Shown here piece by piece: positions 10,628 to 19,427 of a DNA stretch of 64,000 nt. The notes under the pieces were generated by a model. The model ran no database searches, was not told the origin of the DNA, and saw nothing but the letters and a program-made list of their open reading frames with translations. Where the stretch lies: contig CANTFL010001335.1 of NCBI GenBank assembly GCA_947650285.1, positions 124,001 through 188,000 of the forward strand. The letters are read 5' to 3'. The position numbers were made by a program, and so were the translations under genes. The number at the start of each line of letters is the position of its first letter. Position 1 is the stretch's first letter. The stretch comes from Hyaloperonospora brassicae. Taxonomy: Eukaryota; Oomycota; Peronosporomycetes; Peronosporales; Peronosporaceae.

Positions 10628-11137
10628 CGATAGAAAGCGCCTTGGGAGCCGTCGTCAGGGACCTGGCGAGAGAGACTGCAGTGTGTTCTGGAGTGAGCGA
10701 TGGGTTGGGACGATCCGGAGGCATCGCTGGCGTTTGTCTGGCAGCGTTCTTCGGGTGTCGAAGAAGCGCCACGAAAGCGAAAACAGAGACGTCCTGTCCC
10801 AAATGACCGTAGCCGCCATCGTGACAAGTCCCGACTTTGAGTCGTTGTCGAGTCCTTTTTTTCTGCGCACGTCCCAGCTGCTAACGTGACTAAAAGCACA
10901 CAGAAGCAAAGAGCACACACACAACGCACAGCGCACCACCCCAGCACCACTGCGCAGTGGGTCGTAGTTAGTCGGTTGTCAACAACACTCCCTTTGCTTC
11001 CCCTTTTGCCCTGCTACGACCGACACCAGCGCAAGTGACCCCCAGCGCTAGCACGCACATACACCCCCGATCAACACGAAATCACATCGATTGTTCCTCG
11101 GTTAAGTAGTCATTCCTTGCCGCCAAGTAGCTGCAAC
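10628..11137. other. Upstream region of the zinc-repeat gene
   Basis: About 500 bp between the zinc-repeat gene and the C2 gene. Minus-strand open frames at 10402-10950 overlap the proposed alternative first exon of the zinc-repeat gene. The rest is C-rich and shows no gene. Confidence 0.5.
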
Positions 11138-11533
11138 CTAATCTTCTTTTTCGAGCTTAATCTCGAGCATGATCGCGCTCTTGCGCTTCTGTTTCGTAAA
11201 AGTAGCCGGCGTCTCGAGCTCAAACATGCGCACGTCCGACGCGTCTTTGCCGACGAACTCCACGAGGGGCACCGTGCAGAACGCGATCTTGTCGTCCTTC
11301 GAGATGCGGTCGTGGTCAAAGATCTTAACACTCAGCACAGCCGTCGTGGGGTCGTCGGCAATGAACGCGAACGTCTCTTCCGGGTCCCACTCGGGATTGA
11401 GCGTCGCGGGGATCATGGAGCTCTGGTGCACCGTGTTGGCCAGCTGAAAGACCACGTAGGGGTCGCTCTTGCCGTTGAAGTCGGCGGAAGGGAGATCGAC
11501 GGCCTTGATGAGCGTCACGTGGACAGCGTGCAT
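11138..11533 (-). CDS. Single C2-domain protein
   Basis: 131 aa, essentially one C2 domain. It opens MHAVHVTLIKAVDLPSADF and GKSDPYVVFQL. The acidic positions that bind calcium are present: Asp18, Asp24 in loop 1 and Asp73, Asp75, Asp81 in loop 3 (FDHDRISKDD). A Ca-dependent phospholipid-binding role is therefore plausible. The C-terminus KQKRKSAIMLEIKLEKED resembles the end of the C2 domain in the divergent neighbour at 12423, so the pair probably arose by local duplication. No intron is needed. Confidence 0.85.
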   Translation of the reverse strand: MHAVHVTLIKAVDLPSADFNGKSDPYVVFQLANTVHQSSMIPATLNPEWDPEETFAFIADDPTTAVLSVKIFDHDRISKDDKIAFCTVPLVEFVGKDASDVRMFELETPATFTKQKRKSAIMLEIKLEKED

Positions 11534-12422
11534 TGCAGAGACAGAGAGCAGGAGGGGGTCAGGACAAGGAGGTCACGAGGGCTCGACAGGCGACTCGAGG
11601 GGCGGACGTCTGATCGACAAATATCATCCCGCATGGCATGCGCTGGTGAGCCCACTAAGTATACAGCCTCTTCCGAAAAGTGTGGACCGACGAGCGAAAC
11701 GCGCAACTCGTGCGCAACATAGGGCGAAGTGCGACGCTACGTGCGTCGAGTTATGGCGGGGCAAAACTGTTGCACCGACCGTCGAGGACTCCACGCGCGC
11801 GACGGATCGTGAGCAAAAAGTCGACGTGCGATATTCAGTCGTACGTGCCGAAATCCGCCCACGTTTTGAGCACGATAGATTCAGTATGACAGTTGGACGG
11901 GTCGCATCTCTACGCGCTGTTTACAGGATAAGCGTCTATCCTGAGTGCAGCAGACCATCGTGTTGACGTGCGACAGAAAGATCATTATGCGGTAAAAGTG
12001 TGCGTTTTTCTTTCTCAAACGACGTGTGTGTATTCTTCCGGCTACTTTTCCGTGCGCGATCCGCGATACGACTCGGCAAGCACTGCATTGCAGCTTCCGA
12101 AACAACGCTTTCTGTTCTTTTTTTGCGCCGTCTCTACGCCTGCAGCGCACGCATGCGCCGCCGTGCGCCTTTTCCCCCAATCCCTACCGAAGTACAAACA
12201 ACGCGCTCCGAAACAACGACGCAATTCTCTCGACCGCGCGACTGACTGACGGACTGACTGACGGCCCGCAAAAAAAGCGCTTTCTCCGTCCGACACAACG
12301 CTATCTTCGCAATTCGTTTCTGGCTTTTTTCACTCGAGTAAGTGCGTCACTCGACCCACACCCGCTCTGACCTTATCGAACGCGCACACCCACGTCGCCC
12401 GTCCGCCCCCTCTTGTCGACCC
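11534..12422. promoter_or_regulatory. Divergent intergenic region between the two C2 genes
   Basis: About 890 bp separates the opposing start codons. Near 12325-12350 the plus strand has TTTTTTCACTCGAGTAAG, close to the oomycete initiator theme of pyrimidines around TCA. A GACTGACTGACG-type short repeat lies at 12238-12263. No convincing protein frame is present. Confidence 0.35.
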
Positions 12423-13175
12423 ATGAGCGGCCTCCACACGCTGCAGGTGACGCTCGTGTGTGCAGGCGACTTGGCCGCGAGCGACTTTGGGTTCCTGGGC
12501 CTCGGCGGCAAGAGCGACCCGTACGTGGTGTTCAAAGTGGGCCGCCTGAGCCAAAAGAGTTCCGTCGTGCAGAACAGTATCCACCCGCGGTGGGAACCCG
12601 CCGAGACGTTCCAGTTCCAAGTCGACCGGCCGAAAGAAAAGTGCCTCGAGGTGCACGTGATGGACCACGACCGGTTCTTGCGGGACGACTGCATTGGCAA
12701 AGCGAACGTCGCGCTCGCGCCGTTCCTCGAGAAGCGGCAGTCGGAGCTCGTGTCGTACGACCTCGAAGTGCCGCCGGACTATGACAAGCAGAAGCGCAAG
12801 TCGGTGCTCTTCCTCGAGATTCGCCTCACGCCGAACGAACAGGTGGACCAAGTGCTCGAGCTCTGGGAGAACCAGCGGTTCCACATTGTCAAGAAGTGGA
12901 CCACGGACACGCTCATTGCCGGCTCGACGGAGCGCAAGCGCTGGAGCTCTGTCACCGACGCCAACATCTCGTCCACTGCTTTCGAAGAAGTCGCGCCCAA
13001 GGTGCCGCGTCATCTCACAGCAGAGGGCTGGACGCTCGACGTCTCGCAAGGAGACGACAATGGCTGGATCTATGCGCCGTCGTTCTCAGGGCCGTGGCAG
13101 AAAGATCCCTTTACATTAGCGATGGTGCGGCGACGCAAGTGGATCAATAGGTGCACAGCGCCAGATAATCAGTAG
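12423..13175 (+). CDS. C2 domain plus dysferlin-type (DysF) domain protein
   Basis: 250 aa from ATG 12423; the open frame upstream has only a GTG before it. Residues 4-135 are a C2 domain (GKSDPYVVFKVG, MDHDRFLRDD) with Asp21, Asp32, Asp81, Asp83 and Asp89 in calcium-binding positions. The second half has paired DysF elements: WENQRFHIVKKW with ERKRWSS, then GWIYAPSFSGPW and MVRRRKWINR. Fungal and animal proteins with DysF domains are linked to peroxisomes or membrane repair, so a membrane-associated role is inferred. It is the divergent partner of the C2 gene at 11138 and shares its KQKRKS..LEI..L ending of the C2 fold. Confidence 0.85.
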   Translation: MSGLHTLQVTLVCAGDLAASDFGFLGLGGKSDPYVVFKVGRLSQKSSVVQNSIHPRWEPAETFQFQVDRPKEKCLEVHVMDHDRFLRDDCIGKANVALAPFLEKRQSELVSYDLEVPPDYDKQKRKSVLFLEIRLTPNEQVDQVLELWENQRFHIVKKWTTDTLIAGSTERKRWSSVTDANISSTAFEEVAPKVPRHLTAEGWTLDVSQGDDNGWIYAPSFSGPWQKDPFTLAMVRRRKWINRCTAPDNQ

Positions 13176-13473
13176 AAGAATCTCATGCTGCCATTACATC
13201 CGCTTGATGCACGAGCTGTTCTTCTGCCTCATCTCTCTACAGAGTCAGAAAAAGGATCAGTGACTGACTCCATTGTGCTCGAGTCAGCACGTCAGGTGGA
13301 CGTCTGGAAACGGCTGAGCATGCTAACGTAGCAGAGAAAGATGATCGATGTGCGCTCTATTTGTGTTAGTCAGATCGCAGATCGCAGCCGCGTGCTTCAG
13401 CATGTAAGCAATTGTTACCCGTCTGGCCTCTTCTTTCCCATTTGCTCAACTGCCTCACCCCTCTACTTCTCCT

Positions 13474-15802
13474 TCATGCAAACGCCTTGCTCCACATCTT
13501 CTTTTCCTTGTCGAGCTGGCGGCGTAGACGTTCCTTTAGACGCTCGTCAAGCTTGGCGACGACACGGTCCTGCGGTGCTAGCGTCAGAGCGGCCTTGACG
13601 TCATCGGCTGCAAGCTCCAGCTTGTTTTCCTTTTCGTACGCCACAGCGCGGCGGTAGAGCGCTTTGACGCTCTTAGCATCGAGAGCCAACGCTTCGTTGC
13701 AGTTTCCCACGACTTTCGTGTAGTTCTCCATCTTGAGGTAGCACTGCGCGAGGTTCAGATACAAGCTCAGCTTGATCGCGTTCACCTCCTTCGTGTCGGA
13801 CTCGGAGAGGTCAAAGAACTTGGACGCGTGGGCCAGGGCCTTCACGTACCGCGCAGCCGCGTGCTTGTGATTGCCGTCGCGGAAGAGCTCGTTGCCCTCC
13901 TCTTTGTTTTTAGTCACCATGCGCATGCGTTCGGGCTTTTTGAGCTTTCGCGTGTCGTGGTCTTCATCATCACCCTCGGCCTGGCGCTCCGCCTCAGCTT
14001 TTTGCGATTCTTGTTCGAGCTGGTGCTCCAGTGCACGCTCATCGGCCTCAACAGCAGAAAAGTAAGCCTCGCACGCAGTGCCCACCTCCGCCTCAATCGA
14101 CTGGTGCTTCGCTCGAATAACGTCAAGCGTAGCAGTTTCGGCTTCCTCGGAGTAAATCCAATCCTCGGCTGCCTCTAGCAACGGGTTGAGCTTGGATGCG
14201 TCAAGCTTGTCTCCATGCTTGCCGCCGCTTTTCGAGCGCATCTCGTACACGAAAGACTCGATCGCATTGCGTTCGTGAGCAATGGCTATCAGCTCTGCAT
14301 CACGAGTCTGGAACTCCTTTTCCAAAGCGATATACTGGGCAAGTACTGCAGCATCCTCGTCAGCTTCCACTACAGCCATCTCTTCTGCAGCGACCGCCTC
14401 GCTCGAAAAAGCCGCACCTAAAGCAATAGCAGTCGTCGAATCCAGCATACGACCGATCAGCGCACCATTACGCTGCTGTTCGATAGGGAATACTGACAGA
14501 ATAGCTTCCTGTACAAACGGAATTCGAGTACCGCCACCCACGATCTCAACCGATGCGATGTCAGCGATGACAACGCTTTCCTTTGCAGCTTCTAATGCCT
14601 TCTGCAACAATTCCGCAATGCGTGTACGCTCAGCAGCACAAAGCTCCTCAAACACATTGCGACTCATCGAGATGCCGATGTCTGCTTCCGGCGCGAGATT
14701 CTCGACTGTCACGTTGGCGTCACCGATAGTAGACAGCAACTTCTTGATCTTGTCGCAGGCCTGAAACAGACGCTTGCCCTCTTTCGAGTGCAGCACCACA
14801 CCCAGACCATGCTTCGCTCGCACCTCGTTCTGGAAATGCTCAAATAGTCGTCGGTCTAGCGTCTCAGCTCCCAGATCCAAATCGGCCTCTGTCGCCAACA
14901 GCGTCTCTCCCTCATGCGTTAGCTTCACTATCGCGACACTAGTGTTGGTGTGGCCCATATCAACAATTGCAATATAACGGGCAGTCTCTGCAGCCTCCAT
15001 CACCACATCTCCGTCACTAGAGGAAGGACCAGACGGCGCGCTCGAAGCTTGCACTGGGTGTTTACAATGAAAGCAGCGTGCTAGCGCTGCATCACGCGAT
15101 ACGAGCGCCAGACTTGGGATACCGGCAATCGCAGCAGCCACACGGATCGCGCGTTTCTCCTCATCCCCCCACACCGATGGCACTGCCAGTGTCACATGGA
15201 ACGGCTCGTCTCGCACACGTGTCTTGATTTGCGCCACCAAATTGGCAAGCAGCATGCCGGTAAGCTGCTCGGTAGTGAACTGCGTCTTGCTGCCGTCTTG
15301 TTTTCCATAGTCCACACTGGCCACTACGCGGCCTGCATCGTCTACCTCAAAAGTAGCGTGGAGACCAGGAAGACGCTCGATCTGGTGCTGCACGTCAGTC
15401 AATTGGCGCTTGCCCACGAGTCCAGACAAGAAGCCGATCGTGTTCCGCGGGTTTGTACTGGACGATAGAACGGCTGATTCGCCTACGAGACGCTCTTCGC
15501 CCTTGAAAGACACGAGCGATGCGGTGGTCATGGCCCCGAGCTCGTTGAGCACAACGTCGCCGTTGTTTTCAGCAACAACGCATCGCGTAGCGCCCTAATC
15601 AAAGTCCAGACGGAGACAAACACACATCATTGGAAACCGGTTGTCAATCAGACAATCAAAGAAGAAAAGAGAGAGAGAGAGAGAGAGGCAGAGAGAGGGA
15701 GTGAGCACACATGTCAAGCAGCACAGACTGGTCCGCACAATGCAACATGGTGTGACGTACAAAGTCAATGCCAAAGACACGAGGGGGTGACGTTGTCGCC
15801 AT
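13474..15802 (-). CDS. Hsp110/Hsp70-like ATPase domain fused to C-terminal TPRs
   Basis: Two exons on the minus strand, 15761-15802 and 13474-15594; 720 aa. Splicing the 166-bp GT-AG intron rebuilds the first phosphate motif across the junction (VFGIDF then GATRCVVAE), which fixes the model. The second phosphate motif is Hsp110-like (VDMGHTNTSVAIV, about 225-237) and the adenosine motif is VEIVGGGTRIP (about 363-373). The ATPase domain ends near 411. Next come a lid-like helical segment (HERNAIESFVYEMRS to AAEDWIYSEE, about 454-498) and TPR repeats at about 575-700 (EEGNELFRDGN, ALYRRAVAYEKENK) ending KEKKMWSKAF. No beta-sandwich substrate-binding domain is visible between ATPase and lid. A chaperone or nucleotide-exchange role with Hsp90/Hsp70 partners is inferred. 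Confidence 0.87.
15669..15687. repeat. (GA)n microsatellite in an intron
   Basis: A pure GA run lies inside the Hsp110-TPR intron. On the coding strand it reads (CT)n, about 70 nt upstream of the acceptor, so it may extend the polypyrimidine tract. Confidence 0.9.
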
Positions 15803-16072
15803 TGGAAAGCAGTAGCAGCAGATTGCAATGTGCGGATGAAAAGCACAGCGGCAAATGTCCATCAGCAGAGTGGATTTTATCCACTCGTTCAAAACCCTCT
15901 GCTGTTATGTGTCGCACATAACGATACGTGGTCCACTGAAGTCACAAACGACCATCACTCATGCAACGGCAAGTTCAAGTGGGTACAGTTCCTTCTCCCG
16001 CACGTCGCGCAGCCAGTTACTGCGTGTGGCTATTTGCCGCGTAGCCATTACCGAACAACGCGCCAGAGCGTG
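15803..16072. promoter_or_regulatory. Divergent promoter region, Hsp110-TPR and HNH genes
   Basis: 270 bp between opposing starts. The HNH reading frame stays open through it back to an ATG at 15836, but composition turns non-coding upstream of 16073. No defined core element is asserted. Confidence 0.4.
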
Positions 16073-16969
16073 ATGATGCCGGAGACAAGCGCCTCCACGA
16101 CGTCTCAGCGTCTCGTGTCGCTGCTCGAAACTGTTGCAAACGGCGGCGCGACGGTCGAGGAGCTCGAGTACACGGCCGAGCTCCTTATTGCTACTTCAGA
16201 AGACAACAACGAACCAGCTGGTTCCGACCGAGAGACGCTCGTGGCGGCTCTGGTTGAGGTCCTGGAGGTCGTCGAGTTTCTCGAGACAGCGCAGTCATTG
16301 GCTGTTGCAGACGAAGCTGCGAGTGTTCTGCGAGGCGAGGCACGGAACAGTGACGGGGACCGGGAGAGTCACTCGAGCGAGGGAGTCCACTCGCGCACCA
16401 AGCAACTTGCGGCACAATATGCGATCGGAAAAGACTGTCTCGCGGTGCTGGAAGAGGACAATGCGTGGCATCCAGCGCGGATTCGGAAGCACATTCGTGC
16501 GAGTGACAGTGACTGGGATAGAGAGACCGAGAGTGGAGACGAGGAGCAACTGATGCAGCTGGAAGTGGAGTTTCTCGAGTTTGGCAAGAGGCAGATTGTC
16601 TGCGAGACGGACGTGGTGCTGGACGAGAACGTGGCAGATCGAGAGGAAGTGGGCGACAAGAACGGACTCTGTGCCATGTGCGAACGTCCGATGAACTTGA
16701 CTGCTCATCATGTCATTCCACGGGTTACGCACGCAAAGTATTTGCGAAAAGGGTACACAAAAGAGTTCCTGAACACGTGCATTATGATCTGTCGTCAGTG
16801 TCATAGCAAGATCCACTCGGTCGAGGACAATGCGACGCTTGCACGCGAGTATCACACGCTCGAAAAGATCATGCAGCATCCACAGATCGTTGCGTGGGTT
16901 GCGTACGCACGGAAGCAAAAGGCTCGCATCAGGCCTCAGAAGCAAGCGAAGTGGTTGGGGAGGAGGTGA
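16073..16969 (+). CDS. Tudor-like plus HNH nuclease domain protein
   Basis: 298 aa from ATG 16073 (16076 is an equal alternative; the frame is open back to 15836). Residues about 115-185 resemble a Tudor/SMN fold: YAIGKDCLAVLEEDNAWHPA and VEFLEFGKRQIV. The C-terminal HNH domain has Cys200-x2-Cys203, then TAHHVIPR with His212/His213, and CRQCHSKIH with Cys240, Cys243, His244 and His248. This is a complete zinc-binding beta-beta-alpha-metal nuclease set. The N-terminus is acidic and helical. A chromatin or RNA-linked nuclease is a guess; only the domains are seen. Confidence 0.8.
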   Translation: MMPETSASTTSQRLVSLLETVANGGATVEELEYTAELLIATSEDNNEPAGSDRETLVAALVEVLEVVEFLETAQSLAVADEAASVLRGEARNSDGDRESHSSEGVHSRTKQLAAQYAIGKDCLAVLEEDNAWHPARIRKHIRASDSDWDRETESGDEEQLMQLEVEFLEFGKRQIVCETDVVLDENVADREEVGDKNGLCAMCERPMNLTAHHVIPRVTHAKYLRKGYTKEFLNTCIMICRQCHSKIHSVEDNATLAREYHTLEKIMQHPQIVAWVAYARKQKARIRPQKQAKWLGRR

Positions 16970-17787
16970 GCGTGCGGGACGCAGATGTGTATCAAGTACG
17001 AGCGCGACGCGTCTTTCTGCTCGTTGTATAGTCGTGTAATCTGACTACGAGGCTGTTGACGCACAAGACAAAAGAGCTCGGCATCTTGGGTGGGATACAG
17101 TACCGATCGTGTGCATGCCGTCGGCTGACGATAGAGAGCGTAGGAATGCCGTTTGCGATGTCAACAAGCAGTGCTAACGCCGTTGTAAGGCGGTGTAGAG
17201 GCTGGTAGACTAGCGCAACCGCGTGAGTCGCATGCAAGCTAATCGAACGCACGACGTGGCGCTGTAAGGTGTACCTGCGCGAGGGCTACCGCTACTCGGA
17301 TGGTACTGCGTTCCAATTATGTCAATGGGCGACACAAAAAGCGACTAGCGATACGGTGGCAGCAGCACCAAAGATGAGCCACCCAATCATCGGGCCGGTC
17401 ATTGCGCGGATGTAGCAAGTTTGACGAAAACACACTGTTCGAATGATCAAATTGACGTTAGTACACATGTCCATACGAAACTTTTATTTGCACAAACTAT
17501 TTACGAATATGACCTCTGGAAACAGCATGATGCGTAGCTTGGGACACGCTACTCATTAGTTGAATAGGCCACGATGCATCCGACCACCACTCTGTTGGAA
17601 TAGGTTAGGACAGGCGGTGGATGTAATTGGACTTTCCAGAAAGGTCTAGCGGCGTAGTGGAACAGCTGTCAGATTTCGGCGTGGATGTATGGGCAACGGT
17701 TGCACGCAGTAACGAAATCCAAGTAGAGGCGGAGAAGAAGGCAGTGTGGAAAGCATGGCTAGGAGCAAGTAGAAGTTACAGCAGATG
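16970..17787. other. Spacer between the gene island and the Gypsy element
   Basis: About 800 bp with no recognised gene. A 54-codon open stretch at 17627-17787 (VEQLSDFGVDVWATVARS, EAEKKAVWKAWLGASRS) reads like protein and runs straight into the LTR. It may be a gene or retroelement fragment truncated by the insertion. Confidence 0.4.
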
Positions 17788-18180
17788 TGTAACGGGGCAG
17801 CTCGTTACAGGAAGTGTCACTTTAAAAGAAAGTGACAACAAAGAATATTAAGTGAGTATTCTTTGAACAATATCACCGATAATGGTGATATTGGTGAAGC
17901 GACCAAAGGGTCTGCTCATTGGTTGATATCGTGATGATATCAACCCACCAATAGCCGCAGGACGCGCGCAATGAGTGGTGACGAGACGTCACCATACACT
18001 CAGTTATATTAGCATAATTAAGTTGAGTCAAACAGAGAGACACTAGCAAAAAGACTTAATTATATTAATATAACAGTTTTACTTTCTCTTTATCCTACGC
18101 TTCCTCGTTCGCCTCGTGTACGTCTGTCGGGGCACCCGAAACCCTTGCGTTAAGTTCACGCAAGGGTGTGCCCCGTTACA
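17788..18180 (+). repeat. 5' LTR of the Gypsy element
   Basis: 393 bp. It begins TGTAACGGGGCA and ends TGCCCCGTTACA, a 12-bp inverted pair at the LTR ends. Inside are 9-10 bp palindromes at 17839-17865, 17869-17892, 17922-17944 and 18141-18167. It should carry promoter and polyadenylation signals; none is asserted. A TGGTAGCACTTTG-type primer-binding candidate starts at 18183. Confidence 0.97.
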
Positions 18181-18313
18181 CCTGGTAGCACTTTGTAGTC
18201 CTTCCAAGGACCACAACATCCAACATGAACATGTTGGATGATGAAGAGACCTTTCACGCCACGCGTGAAGGGTTTACCCATTCGAGTGACATCGAATGGG
18301 TGCGGTAGAACGA

Positions 18314-19377
18314 ATGAGTTCTACCGTAGGCGAGTTCGCCATTAGCGCCATGTTGGAGTCTCTAGACAGAGACCAACAACATGCCGCTATAGCCAAGTTC
18401 ATCAAACGTGAACTTGTCGCCGAAAGGGAGAAAGTAGCCTTGCTTCACCAGCAAGGCTCTTAACAGGCCGAGCAGTTGAGAGAACTCGGTGCTCAACAGA
18501 CAGAGCTGTTGAGACAGCAGCAATTCCATGCTGCTGTGGGCGGGACGGCACATGCGCGTCTTCCCGAGGTCATGAAGTTTGGCATCTCCAAGTACAGTGG
18601 AGTCCCGGAGGACTCCCTGTTACTGTGGTTTGTCGAACTCGACAGAGCCTTAAGGGCTCGTCGCGTCGAAGATGAGCAAATGAAACTCACATTTGCTCAG
18701 ACCCACTTGGCAGGGCGTGCCAAAACTTGGTCCCTGGGACTCGAGAGTAGCGACCCAAATGTGTTTAGGTCGCTAGATGACTTCAAGTCCCGGCTCAGAC
18801 AAACGTTTGAGCCGCCACGAGCTGAGTTCTGGGCTCGCTCAGAGCTCCTGAATTCAAGCAGGGTAAGCGTGATGTGCACGCTTACGCACAACATATACGA
18901 CTCCTAGCGAGTAGTATAACTGCTAACCCAGTTCCTGAACACACGTCGATTACGGTGTTCTTGCAAGGGCTCGCAGAAGGGCCCGTCAGGAGCCACCTGT
19001 TCCGCCTTGAGCTGAATACGCTTGAAGAAGCGATATCAGCCGCGGAACAGGAAGACTTTAGCATGATACAGGCTCATGCTAGCTCAAACTCTTACCGTCC
19101 ACCAAGACGACAAGAGATCGAAGGTCCAGAACCAATGGACCTCTGCTATGTTGAGAGCGAGAGACCTCGCTCTTCAAACAACAAGCGATCGCAGAGGTGC
19201 AATCGCTTTCAGAAGTTAGGGCAATTCGCATACGAGTGTAGTGCTCCACGCCCAGTACCAAACAGTACTGAGCGAAATGGACGACCATTTGCCAGAAAGG
19301 GCAATGGGCGTGGGTCCAGCGCTGTTGCGAAGCCGCAACAGCGAGACGGACCATCAAAAAATGGTCGGGGTCAGTAG
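18314..19377 (+). pseudogene. Gypsy gag, broken
   Basis: Starts at ATG 18314 (18350 is a second in-frame Met). A TAA at 18461-18463 interrupts the frame, which then continues to about 18860 with a retrotransposon gag core (PEDSLLLWFVELDRALRAR, LAGRAKTWSLGL). The sequence then shifts frame and continues to 19377 (HAYAQHIRLLASSI). The zinc knuckle near 19197-19240 reads CNRFQKLGQFAYEC, where a CCHC knuckle would have Cys and His at the F and Q positions, so metal binding is lost. A basic Arg/Gly-rich tail ends the protein. Gag normally forms the particle and binds the genomic RNA. Confidence 0.88.
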
Positions 19378-19427
19378 GGGCGGAGCGCCCTACTGATCCA
19401 GCAACCTCAAGAGAATTTGCAAATCTC

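Noticed and set aside
11117..11722. 201-codon plus-strand frame over the C2 gene
   Set aside because: The minus strand has a complete C2 domain; this is its shadow.
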